NCBI GenBank assembly: GCA_013322215.1
Contig: JAAMEZ010000050.1
Location: 1-64,000 of the forward strand
Length of the DNA stretch: 64,000 bases
Direction: 5' to 3'
Source of the DNA: Martinezella rhizogenes
Lineage (GTDB): Bacteria; Pseudomonadota; Alphaproteobacteria; Rhizobiales; Rhizobiaceae
This document shows, one piece after another, positions 28,001-37,809 of this stretch. A program made the translations under genes and the position numbers. The stretch's first letter is position 1, and every line of letters begins with the position of its first letter. The notes under the pieces were generated by a model. That model did not search any database and was not told the DNA's origin. It saw only the letters and a list, made by a program, of their open reading frames with translations.

Positions 28001-29401
28001 ATGAGCACTGAAAAGGACTACATCGTCGCGGATATCGGCCTTGCCGACTTCGGCCGCAAGGAAATCACGATCGCCGAAACCGAGATGCCGGGCCTGATGG
28101 CCTGCCGCGCCGAATTCGGCGAAGCACAGCCGCTGAAGGGTGCACGCATCACCGGCTCGCTGCACATGACGATCCAGACGGCCGTTCTCATCGAGACGCT
28201 GGTCGCACTCGGCGCTCAGGTGCGCTGGGCATCCTGCAACATTTTCTCGACGCAGGATCATGCCGCTGCCGCGATCGCCGCTTCCGGCGTTCCGGTCTTC
28301 GCCATCAAGGGTGAAAGCCTCGAAGACTACTGGACCTACACGGACAAGATCTTCCAGTGGACCGATGGCGGCGTTTCCAACATGATCCTCGACGATGGCG
28401 GCGACGCCACGATGTACATTCTGCTCGGCGCCCGCGCCGAAGCCGGTGAGGACGTGCTCTCCAACCCGCATTCGGAAGAAGAAGAGATCCTCTTCGCACA
28501 GATCAAGAAGCGCCTTCAGGCTTCGCCGGGCTGGTTTACCAAGCAGCGCGACGCCATCAAGGGCGTGACCGAAGAAACCACCACGGGCGTCAACCGTCTG
28601 TACCAGCTCAGCCAGAAGGGCCTGCTGCCCTTTCCGGCCATCAACGTCAACGACTCGGTCACCAAGTCGAAGTTCGACAACAAGTATGGCTGCAAGGAAT
28701 CGCTGGTTGACGGTATCCGCCGCGCCACCGACGTCATGATGGCCGGCAAGGTTGCGGTCGTCTGCGGTTACGGCGACGTCGGCAAGGGTTCTGCCGCTTC
28801 GCTCTCCGGCGCCGGCGCCCGCGTCAAGGTCACGGAAGTCGACCCGATCTGCGCATTGCAGGCCGCCATGGACGGTTACGAAGTCGTTCAGCTCGAGGAC
28901 GTCGTTTCCTCGGCCGACATCTTCATCACCACGACCGGCAACAAGGACGTCATCCGCATCGATCACATGCGTGCGATGAAGGACATGGCGATCGTCGGCA
29001 ACATCGGCCACTTCGACAACGAGATCCAGGTTGCCGCTCTGCGGAACCTGAAGTGGACGAACATCAAGCCGCAGGTCGACATGGTCGAGTTCGCCAAGGG
29101 CAACCGCATCATTCTTCTGTCGGAAGGCCGCCTTCTCAACCTCGGCAACGCCACCGGCCATCCGTCCTTCGTGATGTCGGCTTCCTTCACCAACCAGACG
29201 CTGGCCCAGATCGAGCTTTTCACCAAGCCCGGCCACTACAAGAACGAAGTCTACGTGCTGCCGAAGCACCTCGACGAGAAGGTCGCTCGCCTGCATCTCG
29301 CCAAACTCGGCGTGAAGCTGACGGAGCTTTCCGAAGAGCAGGCTTCGTATATCGGCGTGACACCGAAGGGTCCGTTCAAGTCCGACCACTACAGATACTG
29401 A
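28001..29401 (+). CDS. ahcY: Adenosylhomocysteinase
   Basis: A 466-residue enzyme hydrolysing S-adenosylhomocysteine to adenosine and homocysteine, thereby relieving product inhibition of methyltransferases. The NAD-binding loop [16 protein letters not shown] and the C-terminal [18 protein letters not shown] are complete, and the protein ends in the conserved DHYRY. ATG 28001 ([18 protein letters not shown]) is the family start; GGAG lies 7-8 bases upstream. It follows HPr by 181 bases and has its own probable operator and terminator, so it is likely a separate unit. Confidence 0.98.
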   Translation: MSTEKDYIVADIGLADFGRKEITIAETEMPGLMACRAEFGEAQPLKGARITGSLHMTIQTAVLIETLVALGAQVRWASCNIFSTQDHAAAAIAASGVPVFAIKGESLEDYWTYTDKIFQWTDGGVSNMILDDGGDATMYILLGARAEAGEDVLSNPHSEEEEILFAQIKKRLQASPGWFTKQRDAIKGVTEETTTGVNRLYQLSQKGLLPFPAINVNDSVTKSKFDNKYGCKESLVDGIRRATDVMMAGKVAVVCGYGDVGKGSAASLSGAGARVKVTEVDPICALQAAMDGYEVVQLEDVVSSADIFITTTGNKDVIRIDHMRAMKDMAIVGNIGHFDNEIQVAALRNLKWTNIKPQVDMVEFAKGNRIILLSEGRLLNLGNATGHPSFVMSASFTNQTLAQIELFTKPGHYKNEVYVLPKHLDEKVARLHLAKLGVKLTELSEEQASYIGVTPKGPFKSDHYRY

Positions 29402-29428
29402 TTACGAAAACAGTATCCACAACATCTT

Positions 29429-29468
29429 GTAGCCCTGGCATTGACAAATGCCGGGGCTTATTTTTTAG
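29429..29468 (+). terminator. Rho-independent terminator of ahcY
   Basis: AGCCCTGGCATT (29431-29442) pairs with AATGCCGGGGCT (29447-29458), with one T-G wobble and a four-base loop. It is followed by TTATTTTTTAG. It begins about 30 bases after the ahcY stop codon. Confidence 0.9.
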
Positions 29469-29581
29469 CCAGCTCCCTTCCCGCAGATTCCCTTAGGCAG
29501 TATTGTTTTTACACTTGATTCGTGACGAACCGGGCGTGCCCGGAGCCATGAAAATGGGATGTCTTGTCAGGATGCGGCACA

Positions 29582-29697
29582 GTAGAGCCGGATGATTTTA
29601 GGTCTGTTCGGCCTAAAATCTGAATCCGATCTACAATCAAATAAGTAGAGCATGATGTCATCCGAAAACCGCTTACACTTTTCGGCATCATGCTCTG
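29582..29697. repeat. Two-hairpin intergenic element (RIME type), copy B
   Basis: Same plan as the element at 13421-13535. Module 1 spans 29582-29634 with inner arms ATTTTAGG and CCTAAAAT. Module 2 pairs AGAGCATGATG (29647-29657) with CATCATGCTCT (29686-29696). Relative to copy A, one base pair in this stem changed from G-C to A-T on both sides, keeping the pairing. It occupies most of the 317-base gap between ahcY and the DivL-like gene. Confidence 0.88.
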
Positions 29698-29718
29698 AAA
29701 GACGGAGACAGACCTCTT

Positions 29719-32298
29719 ATGTTTGAAGGGGAAGACAACCTGCATCGACCAGCGCTACGCCAAGCGGCGGCGCAGTTGCTGCGGGGCCGTGCAGATCGGC
29801 TTTCGGCGGGAGCGAAGCGCGGCAAAGGCCGGCTGGCCTCCTTTAGCCGCCTGCTGCGGTTCAGCGTTTTCGGCGGTCTCGTGACCGGCTTGGCGGGTCC
29901 CGTTTTCGCGCAGAGCAATGATGCCGCGCAGACGAGCATGCGCCTCTTCACCTCCTCGGAAATGGCCGTCTTCTCCGTCATCATCGGCGTCATCTCCGCT
30001 GCACTCCTCTCGACCATGTGGATGGTCCGCCAGCGCGGCAATATGGAGAATGAAAGCCGCGAGATCCGCACAGCGCTCTCCGATGCCAATCAGCGCATTT
30101 CGCAATATCAGGCGCTGATCGCTGACAAGAACCGCCGCATCGTCATCTGGGACGGCCAGAATGCGCGGCCGGAACTGCTCGGACAGCTTCCGATCGAGAC
30201 TGGCGCGCCACAAGACAACGAATTCCTCGCCTTCGGCCGCTGGCTGAAATCATGGTCGGCCGGCGAACTCGACAAGGCGATCGACAAGCTGCGCGGTAGC
30301 GGCCAGAGCTTCGACATGGTGGTCGAAACCAACCGCGACGAAATTCTGGAAGCGCAGGGCCGCATTTCCGGCGGGCGCGCTTTTGTCCGCTTCATCGCGC
30401 TCAACAATCTGCGCGCGGAACTCGCCGAGCTGAAGATCGAGCGCGACCGGCTGATGACATCGATCTCCACCTTCCAGAACCTGCTTGATGCCATCGACCT
30501 GCCGGTCTGGCAGCGCGATGCGGAAGGCACGCTCACCTGGGTCAACCAGGCTTATGGCGAAGCGGTGGAAGCAGTTTCGACCGATGAGGCCGTGCGAGAA
30601 GGACGGGAATTCCTGACGACCGTGACCCGCGAGCGCATTCGCGCCGCCACCACGCCTGAATCGCCGTTCCACGACAAGATCTCGACCGTCGTCCATGGCA
30701 ACCGCACCTTCTTCGACGTCGTCGACGTCAAAGCCCCGAACGGCTCGGCCGGGATCGCCATCGACGTGTCCGAAGCGGAATCCGTCCGCGCGGAACTCGC
30801 ACGCACGCTGAAAAGCCATGCTGAAACGCTCGATCATCTGGCGACCCCGGTTGCGATCTTCGATGGCGACAGGCGGCTGCAATTCTACAATCAGGCCTTC
30901 GTCCAGCTCTGGGAACTCGACATCGCGTTTCTCGAGAAGCGGCCCGACAACAGCGAGCTTCTAGACAGGCTGCGCAGCGCCAAGAAACTGCCGGAACAGC
31001 TGAGCTGGAAGTCGTGGAAGGACGGCGTCCTTTCCGTCTATCGCGCGCTCGACACGCAGACCGATCTCTGGCACCTGCCGAATGGCCAGATTCTGCGGGT
31101 TTTCGCGACGGCGCATCCGCAGGGCGGCGCCACCTGGGTCTTCGAGAACCTGACCGAGCAGGTCGATCTCGAAACCCGCTACAACACGCTGGTCAAAGTC
31201 CAGGGCGAAACCATCGACCACCTTTCCGAAGGCGTTGCCGTTTTTGGTCCCGATGGCCGCATCCGGCTTTCCAACCCGGCTTTCCGCATTCTCTGGAACA
31301 TCACCGAGGCGCAGGCGAAGCCCGACACGCATATCCAGGCTCTGGCCGAAGCTTGTGCTCCCTCCTACGACCGGCCCGACGGCTGGAAGCGCTTTGCCGA
31401 GCAGATCACCAGCTTTGACGACGAGCGGCCATCCTCGCAAGGGACATTGGAACTCTACTCCAATCTGGTGCTCGACTACGCCGTCATTCCGCTGCCGAAC
31501 GCGCAGACCATGCTGACCTTCGTCAACAAGACTGACAGCGTCCGTGCCGAGCGCGCTCTAACCGAGAAGAACGACGCGCTGCTGAAGGCCGACGAGCTGA
31601 AGAACGATTTCGTCCAGCATGTTTCCTACGAGCTGCGTTCGCCGCTGACTAATATCATCGGCTTCACCGATCTGCTGAAGACGCCGGGCATCGGCTCGCT
31701 GAACGACCGGCAAGCCGAATATATCGACCATATCTCGACCTCCTCCTCGGTACTTCTGACGCTGGTCAACGACATTCTCGACCTCGCGACGCTCGACGCC
31801 GGCATCATGCGGCTGAACTATTCCGAGATCGTGCTTTCCGACCTGCTCGACGAAGTCTCCATGCAGATTGCCGATCGGCTGCAGGAAAGCGGTGTGACGC
31901 TGGAAATTACCGTTCCGGCGCATCTCGGCTCGATCGTTGCCGATCAGCAGCGGCTGAAGCAGATCCTGCTCAAGCTTCTGACCAACGCCGCCAATTTCGC
32001 GCCCGAGGGATCGACGATCTCGCTGAAATGCGGCCGCGAAGGCGCGGATTTCGTCTTCTCGGTCGCAGACAAGGGCCCCGGCATACCGGAAGAGCTGATC
32101 CACAGCGTCTTCAACCGCTTCGCCTCCGGCGGCAAGGGCGGCAAGCGCAGCGGCGCTGGCCTTGGCCTTTCCATCGTCGAAAGCTTTGTCAGCCTGCATG
32201 AAGGCGAGGTTTCGATCGAAAGCCAGCCAGGCAAGGGAACCACGGTCACCTGCCGGATTCCTTCGGCTGAATTGCCCCACTCCGTCGCAGCAGAATGA
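29719..32298 (+). CDS. divL: DivL-like PAS sensor kinase with tyrosine in the H-box
   Basis: An 859-residue membrane protein. Two hydrophobic segments (about residues 50-70 and 82-100) precede a long PAS region: WLPVWQRDAEGT-like, FDGDRRLQFYNQAF and FGPDGRIRLSNPAF mark at least three PAS repeats. The dimerisation helix reads FVQHVSYELRSPLTNIIGF, so the residue aligned with the phospho-accepting histidine is Tyr637. A full ATPase domain follows (DKGPGIPEEL, GAGLGLSIVE). This tyrosine defines DivL of Caulobacter, which regulates the CckA-CtrA cell-cycle pathway through DivK. The symbol is given on that basis. tsaE/amgK overlaps its stop by four bases. Confidence 0.85.
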   Translation: MFEGEDNLHRPALRQAAAQLLRGRADRLSAGAKRGKGRLASFSRLLRFSVFGGLVTGLAGPVFAQSNDAAQTSMRLFTSSEMAVFSVIIGVISAALLSTMWMVRQRGNMENESREIRTALSDANQRISQYQALIADKNRRIVIWDGQNARPELLGQLPIETGAPQDNEFLAFGRWLKSWSAGELDKAIDKLRGSGQSFDMVVETNRDEILEAQGRISGGRAFVRFIALNNLRAELAELKIERDRLMTSISTFQNLLDAIDLPVWQRDAEGTLTWVNQAYGEAVEAVSTDEAVREGREFLTTVTRERIRAATTPESPFHDKISTVVHGNRTFFDVVDVKAPNGSAGIAIDVSEAESVRAELARTLKSHAETLDHLATPVAIFDGDRRLQFYNQAFVQLWELDIAFLEKRPDNSELLDRLRSAKKLPEQLSWKSWKDGVLSVYRALDTQTDLWHLPNGQILRVFATAHPQGGATWVFENLTEQVDLETRYNTLVKVQGETIDHLSEGVAVFGPDGRIRLSNPAFRILWNITEAQAKPDTHIQALAEACAPSYDRPDGWKRFAEQITSFDDERPSSQGTLELYSNLVLDYAVIPLPNAQTMLTFVNKTDSVRAERALTEKNDALLKADELKNDFVQHVSYELRSPLTNIIGFTDLLKTPGIGSLNDRQAEYIDHISTSSSVLLTLVNDILDLATLDAGIMRLNYSEIVLSDLLDEVSMQIADRLQESGVTLEITVPAHLGSIVADQQRLKQILLKLLTNAANFAPEGSTISLKCGREGADFVFSVADKGPGIPEELIHSVFNRFASGGKGGKRSGAGLGLSIVESFVSLHEGEVSIESQPGKGTTVTCRIPSAELPHSVAAE

Positions 32299-33806
32299 CA
32301 GCCTCAAAGAGCAGTATTTCCCTTTTCCTCGCAGATGATGCCGCCACGGCCCAGCTTGGCGAGGACTTGGCGCTGGCATTGAAGGTTGGCGACTGTCTGG
32401 CATTGTCGGGCGATCTCGGGGCAGGCAAATCATCGCTGGCACGCGCGTTGCTGCGGGCCATGGCCGACGATGCCGAACTCGATGTGCCAAGCCCGACCTT
32501 TACGCTCGTGCAATCCTACGAGTTGCGCATTCCCATCTCGCATTTCGATCTCTACCGCCTCGGCGATCCCAGCGAATTGGTGGAACTCGGCTTCGATGAG
32601 GCCCTGCAGACGGGCATCTGCCTCGTGGAATGGCCCGAAATGGCAGAAGGCGAGCTGCCGAAAGAGCGCATCGACCTCAAGCTCACGCATGAGGGCGAAG
32701 GACGGCGGGTCGCGATCACGGCACCGGCCAAACAGATGGCACGCATCGAGCGCGTGCTTGCTATCCGCGCCTTTCTCGATGCGCACGGCTATCGTGGCGC
32801 CCGCAGACGATTCCTCACGGGCGATGCCTCGCTGCGCGCTTACGAATCCGCCTATCCGAAGGATGGGGGGCGCCGTGTGATCCTGATGGATTGGCCAGGC
32901 CTGCCGGAAGGGCCGCCTGTGCTCGATGGCAAGCCCTACCCCAAGGTCGCGCATCTTGCCTGGGACACCTATCCCTTCGTGGCGATCGCCAACATCCTGC
33001 GCGAGAACGGCTTCGCTGCCCCGGAAATCTTCGCGGCGGACTACGACCAGGGCATTCTTCTGATCGAGGATCTCGGCACCGACGGCGTGCTCGACACGCA
33101 AGGAAAACCGATTGCCGAGCGCTATCGCGCCAGCGTCGCCTGCCTCGCACATCTGCACGGTCTTTCCATTCCTCATGATATTCCGGTCACGCCGGACCAC
33201 GTCCATCACATTCCGGATTTCGACCGGACCGCAATGAAGATGGAAGCGCGGCTGCTTCTCGACTGGCATCTGCCCTGGAAGCGCGGCACGCCTGCAAGCG
33301 ACGAGGAACGCGCCGACTATCTGGCGATCTGGGACAAGCTCATCGATCAGCTCGAAGACGCGGAAAAGAACCTGCTGCTGCGCGACATGCATTCGCCTAA
33401 CATCATCTGGCAAGCCCATCAGCAGGGCATAAAGCGCGTCGGCATCATCGATTTCCAGGATGCGATGATCGGCCCGACCTCCTACGACGTCGCCTCGCTG
33501 GTGCAGGATGCGCGGGTGACGATCGAGCGCGATTTGCATGACCAGCTGATGTCAGACTATCTCGCACTGCGCCGTGCCCAGGGCGGCTTCGACGAGGCCA
33601 AATTCCTGAAGAGCTGGGCGATCATGTCGGCGCAGCGCAATTGCAAGCTTGCCGGCCTCTGGGTGCGGCTCTTGCAGCGGGACGGCAAGCCGGGATATCT
33701 GAAGCATATGCCGCGCACGCTCGCCTATCTCGCCATCGCCTTCGAACACGAAGCGCTCGCACCCTTACGCGAATGGTGCGAGAAGACCGGGATAGGTCGG
33801 GCATAG
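32295..33806 (+). CDS. tsaE: Fusion of TsaE (tRNA t6A ATPase) with an AmgK-like sugar kinase
   Basis: A 503-residue two-domain protein. Residues 1 to about 150 are TsaE, the ATPase needed for N6-threonylcarbamoyl-adenosine in tRNA, with the P-loop GDLGAGKSS at 39-47 and SPTFTLVQSY. Residues about 160-503 are an aminoglycoside-phosphotransferase fold resembling AmgK, the anomeric kinase for N-acetylmuramate and N-acetylglucosamine, with LLLRDMHSPNIIW and GIIDFQDAMIGPTSYD. The next gene is a MurU homologue, which supports the AmgK reading because AmgK and MurU act in sequence. The fusion is common in Rhizobiales databases; what the two activities gain from being linked is unknown. Confidence 0.9.
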   Translation: MTASKSSISLFLADDAATAQLGEDLALALKVGDCLALSGDLGAGKSSLARALLRAMADDAELDVPSPTFTLVQSYELRIPISHFDLYRLGDPSELVELGFDEALQTGICLVEWPEMAEGELPKERIDLKLTHEGEGRRVAITAPAKQMARIERVLAIRAFLDAHGYRGARRRFLTGDASLRAYESAYPKDGGRRVILMDWPGLPEGPPVLDGKPYPKVAHLAWDTYPFVAIANILRENGFAAPEIFAADYDQGILLIEDLGTDGVLDTQGKPIAERYRASVACLAHLHGLSIPHDIPVTPDHVHHIPDFDRTAMKMEARLLLDWHLPWKRGTPASDEERADYLAIWDKLIDQLEDAEKNLLLRDMHSPNIIWQAHQQGIKRVGIIDFQDAMIGPTSYDVASLVQDARVTIERDLHDQLMSDYLALRRAQGGFDEAKFLKSWAIMSAQRNCKLAGLWVRLLQRDGKPGYLKHMPRTLAYLAIAFEHEALAPLREWCEKTGIGRA

Positions 33807-33881
33807 CGGACCAAGACCCCGCGACGGCTTTCCGGCCCTGTGCTATGGAAATCAGATAGCGAATTGAGAGTTCGAGACGAA

Positions 33882-34613
33882 ATGACCATCAAGCAAGCCA
33901 TGGTATTGGCCGCGGGGCTTGGAACCCGCATGCGGCCGATCACCGATACCATCCCGAAGCCGCTGGTGAAGATCGCCGGCAAGCCGATGATCGATTATGC
34001 GCTGGATGCCCTGGCGGAAGCCGGAGTCGAGCAGGTCGTCGTCAATGTCCATCACCATGCCGACCAGATGGAAGCGCATCTGCGCGGCTACCGCAAACTG
34101 GACATCCTGATCTCGGATGAGCGGGACGCGCTTATGAATAATGGCGGTGGGTTGGCCAAGGGATTGAAGCTCCTCGGCCGTGATCCCGCTTTCGTCATGA
34201 ATTCGGATCTCTTCTGGATTGGGGAAAAAGAAGGCCAACCGACGAACCTTGATCGCTTAGCCGGATTCTTCGACGTGGATCACATGGACCTTGGTATGCT
34301 CTGCGTGGCGTTAGAGAAGACGACAGGCCACAACGGCAAGAATGATTTCAGCATGGCTGAGGATGGTCGTCTCTCACGCTATAGCGATGTCACCGGCAAC
34401 GGCGTCGTGTATGCCGGCACGTTGGTCATCAATCCGTCGTTTCTCGACGACGCACCAGCTGATGCCTTCAACATCAACACATACTACGACAAGGCGATCG
34501 CCAGGGGCCGGCTCTATGGCACCATGCTTGACGGCCACTGGCTGACCGTTGGCACGCCGGAGGCAGTCGGCGAGGCGGAGGAAACGATCCGGAACTTCCG
34601 GGCGTTTGCGTGA
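33882..34613 (+). CDS. murU: Nucleotidyltransferase, probable N-acetylmuramate-1-phosphate uridylyltransferase
   Basis: A 243-residue sugar-1-phosphate nucleotidyltransferase. The N-terminal signature VLAAGLGTRMRP and the lysine in IPKPLVKIAGKP are intact. Together with the upstream AmgK-like domain it would make UDP-MurNAc from recycled MurNAc, bypassing de novo synthesis and fosfomycin-sensitive MurA. ATG 33882 is chosen over ATG 33840 because the conserved MTIKQAMVLAAG begins there. addB starts four bases after its stop codon. The specificity is inferred from context. Confidence 0.85.
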   Translation: MTIKQAMVLAAGLGTRMRPITDTIPKPLVKIAGKPMIDYALDALAEAGVEQVVVNVHHHADQMEAHLRGYRKLDILISDERDALMNNGGGLAKGLKLLGRDPAFVMNSDLFWIGEKEGQPTNLDRLAGFFDVDHMDLGMLCVALEKTTGHNGKNDFSMAEDGRLSRYSDVTGNGVVYAGTLVINPSFLDDAPADAFNINTYYDKAIARGRLYGTMLDGHWLTVGTPEAVGEAEETIRNFRAFA

Positions 34614-34617
34614 GCCT

Positions 34618-37600
34618 ATGGCGGGCGGACACCGGCAGCGCATTCTGACGATTCCGGCAGGCCTGCCCTTCCTGAAAACCCTTGCGACGGCGCTCTGCGA
34701 TGGCCGACTGACCGAGCATTTCCGTCATGATCCGGACGACCCGCTATCGCTCGCAAAGGTCAGCATCTTCCTGCCGACGCGACGCGCGGCGCGCGTGCTG
34801 CGCTCGGAATTCGTCGATCTGCTCGGCGGCCGCTCCGCCATCCTGCCGGTCATTCGCCCGCTTGGCGAAACCGACGACGACAGCGGCTATTTCGAGGAAG
34901 CCATGCCCGAAACGGCCGATCTGGCGCAGCCGCTTGCCAACACGGCGCGGCTCCTGGAACTGGCGCGGCTGATCCTTGCCTGGCGCAACAAGCTGCCGCA
35001 GATCGTGCGCGACATCCACTCGGATTCGCCGCTCGTGGCACCGGCAAGCCCGGCTGATGCCATTTGGCTCGCGCGCAATCTCGCCGAACTCATCGATTCC
35101 CTTGAAACCGAGGATCGCGAATGGAGCGAGCTTGCCAATCTCAACGCGGAGGATCATGCGCTCTGGTGGCAGCTGACGGCCGAATTCCTGGCGATTGCCA
35201 GCGCCTTCTGGCCGGCGCGCCTCGAAGAGCTCGGCAAGTCCTCACCCGCCCGCAATCGTAATGCCGTCCTGCGCGCTGAGGTGCAGCGGATATCGACCAT
35301 GCGGCATCCCGGACCTGTCATCATTGCCGGTTCGACCGGCTCGGTCCCGGCAACGGCGGAGCTGATCGCCGCGGTCGCCTCGCTGCCACAAGGCGTGATC
35401 GTGCTGCCCGGCCTCGATCTTGCAATGCCCGAAGAGGATTGGCAGCTCGTGGCACCGGAGATATCGATCGGCGAAAGAGCCGATCCGACCACGCGCAGCC
35501 ATCCGCAATATGGCCTCTCACTGCTGCTGAAGCGGTTGCGCGTCACCCGGCGCGATGTCGAAACTGTTACCGAAGCCGCTGATACGATGCGGATGCGGGC
35601 GCAGATCCTTTCGCGCGCGCTGGCACCGGCAAAAGCGACGAGCGGCTGGGGAAGCTGGCGCAAGACGCTTACCGACAACGCGATTGCCGATGCTTTCGCA
35701 GACGTTTCCCTGATCGAGGCATCGAACGAGCGCGAGGAAGCGACCGCAATCGCCATCGCCTTGCGGCTGGCGCTGGAAAAGCCCGGCCGCAACGGCGGCG
35801 AAAGCCAGGCGGCCTTGATCACGCCCGACCGCAATCTCGCCCGACGGGTAACAGCCGAACTTGCCCGCTTCGGCATCACCGCCGACGATTCGGCCGGCAC
35901 GCCGCTGAACGCGACGCCGCAAGGCACGCTGCTGCAATTGCTGCTGGAGGCGTCCCTTCGCCCCGGCGATCCCGTTGCCGTCGTCGCATTGCTGAAACAT
36001 CCGCTTGCTCTGTTCGGCCTGCCGGCGGAAACACACGGGCCGGGCGTCGATGCGCTAGAGATCCTAGCGCTCAGGGGCGGCGTCGCCGATGTCGATATCG
36101 GCAGGCTGGAAGCCCTGCTCGATGACCGCGTGGCAGAGCAGGCCAATGATCGCCATGCGCCGCAATGGCGCAAATCGCTGCCGCCTGAGGCCATCGAGCA
36201 TGCGCGCGCCCTGGCCCAGCGGGTGACGGCCGCCTGCGAACCGTTGGTATCGGCGCTTTCCCTGCCAGCGACGGAGGGGCTTCTCACGCTTTCGGACTGG
36301 GCGGAACGCACCGGCCGCGCCCTTGAAGCCGCCGCCGTCGACGAGCGTAGCAGCTTGGCGGGCCTCTGGTCCGGCGAGGCCGGAGATACGCTTGCCAGCC
36401 TGCTCCGGGACGTCATCGAGACTGATGGCCAGCTCGAAGCCGACGGCGTGCAGTGGATCGACATCATGGCGGCGCTCTGTGTCGGCCAGGCGGTGAAGCC
36501 GCGTGCGCTCAGCCATCCCCGCCTCTTCATCTTCGGTACGCTGGAAGCGCGCCTGCAAAGCGTCGATACGCTGATCCTTGGCGGGTTGAACGAGGGTTCC
36601 TGGCCGGGGCAGACGGCGAACAACCCCTTTATCTCCCGCAGCATGAAGACCGAAATCGGCCTGGAACCACCGGAGCGCCGCATCGGCCAGCTCGCGCATG
36701 ACTTCGAAATGGCGAACGGCACCCGCGACCTGATCTATTCCCGCGCGCTGCGCCAGGGCTCGACGCCGACGGTCGCGTCGCGCTGGCTGCAGCGGCTGAT
36801 CGCACTCGGCGGCAAGGAACTGGAAGAGGACATGAAGGCCCGCGGCGACCAGTATCGCCATTGGGCCGCGATGATCGACGAGGGCGAAAACCAGGCACCG
36901 GCACTGCGCCCTGCGCCAAAGCCGCCCGTGGAATTGCAGCCGAAGAGCTACTCCTTCAGCGAAGTGGGCCGGCTGCGGCGCGATCCCTATTCGATCTATG
37001 CCCGGCGCGTGCTGCGGCTCGATCCGGTCGACCCGTTCAACCGCGATCCCGGCCCGGCCGAACGCGGCACGCTCTACCACAAGATCATCGACCGCTTCAT
37101 CCGCGAGGGGCACGTGGCCGGCACGCCGGATGCGACGCTGGCCATGGATCGGATCATCGCGGATCTCTTCGATGCCGAACGGCTGCCCGTTCATATCGAT
37201 AGCGTCTGGCGCCCGCGTTTCCGCGAAGTCGCACGCGCCTTTCTTGTCTGGGAAGCGGAACGACGGCCCGAAGTGCGCAAAACGGCGACGGAAGTGCCGG
37301 CTGGCGTCGAGATCGAGCCGATCGGTATTCGGCTGACGGGCGTCGCCGACCGCATCGACATCAAGAGCGACAGGGGCGCCGATCTCATCGATTACAAGAC
37401 CGGCTACAATCCCTCACCGCCACAGGCACGCGCGCTGCTCGATCCGCAGCTGGCACTGGAGGCCTATGCGCTGAGGGCTGGCGCCTTCCGCAATATCGGC
37501 ACGCTGGTGCCGGAAAACCTGCTTTACGTGCGGTTGCGACCCGGCGACCGCTTCAAGGTAGACCAGGTCAACAACGAAAATTCCAGCCGTGGCGGCAAGA

Positions 37601-37809
37601 CGGAAACGAAGTCGGCTATGGATCTCGCGCAGGAGTCGATGGATCAGCTGGTGAAATTCGTCTCGCTGCTGCAGTCGGGCGAGAAGGGCTTTTCCTCGCG
37701 GCTGATCCCGGCGCAGCAGTTTGAATATGGCGGCGACTACGATCACCTCGCCCGCGTTTCGGAATGGTCGACGGCGGAAAGCGAGCAGGAAGGCGGCGGC
37801 GATGAGTGA
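34618..37809 (+). CDS. addB: Double-strand break repair protein AddB
   Basis: A 1063-residue AddB of the alphaproteobacterial type. The N-terminal half is a helicase-like scaffold (FLPTRRAARVLRSEF; VIIAGSTGSVPATAEL); I see no standard Walker A motif there. The C-terminal nuclease domain has GTLYHKIIDRF and the catalytic D925-Y-K927 in LIDYKTGYN. The tail after the nuclease motif contains no cysteine, so the Fe-S cluster of Bacillus AddB is absent. With AddA it forms the helicase-nuclease that prepares double-strand ends for RecA. The last eight bases overlap addA. Confidence 0.95.
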   Translation: MAGGHRQRILTIPAGLPFLKTLATALCDGRLTEHFRHDPDDPLSLAKVSIFLPTRRAARVLRSEFVDLLGGRSAILPVIRPLGETDDDSGYFEEAMPETADLAQPLANTARLLELARLILAWRNKLPQIVRDIHSDSPLVAPASPADAIWLARNLAELIDSLETEDREWSELANLNAEDHALWWQLTAEFLAIASAFWPARLEELGKSSPARNRNAVLRAEVQRISTMRHPGPVIIAGSTGSVPATAELIAAVASLPQGVIVLPGLDLAMPEEDWQLVAPEISIGERADPTTRSHPQYGLSLLLKRLRVTRRDVETVTEAADTMRMRAQILSRALAPAKATSGWGSWRKTLTDNAIADAFADVSLIEASNEREEATAIAIALRLALEKPGRNGGESQAALITPDRNLARRVTAELARFGITADDSAGTPLNATPQGTLLQLLLEASLRPGDPVAVVALLKHPLALFGLPAETHGPGVDALEILALRGGVADVDIGRLEALLDDRVAEQANDRHAPQWRKSLPPEAIEHARALAQRVTAACEPLVSALSLPATEGLLTLSDWAERTGRALEAAAVDERSSLAGLWSGEAGDTLASLLRDVIETDGQLEADGVQWIDIMAALCVGQAVKPRALSHPRLFIFGTLEARLQSVDTLILGGLNEGSWPGQTANNPFISRSMKTEIGLEPPERRIGQLAHDFEMANGTRDLIYSRALRQGSTPTVASRWLQRLIALGGKELEEDMKARGDQYRHWAAMIDEGENQAPALRPAPKPPVELQPKSYSFSEVGRLRRDPYSIYARRVLRLDPVDPFNRDPGPAERGTLYHKIIDRFIREGHVAGTPDATLAMDRIIADLFDAERLPVHIDSVWRPRFREVARAFLVWEAERRPEVRKTATEVPAGVEIEPIGIRLTGVADRIDIKSDRGADLIDYKTGYNPSPPQARALLDPQLALEAYALRAGAFRNIGTLVPENLLYVRLRPGDRFKVDQVNNENSSRGGKTETKSAMDLAQESMDQLVKFVSLLQSGEKGFSSRLIPAQQFEYGGDYDHLARVSEWSTAESEQEGGGDE

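Noticed and set aside
27875-29389. Long minus-strand frame of 504 codons opposite ahcY
   Set aside because: Antisense shadow of ahcY with no domain signature.
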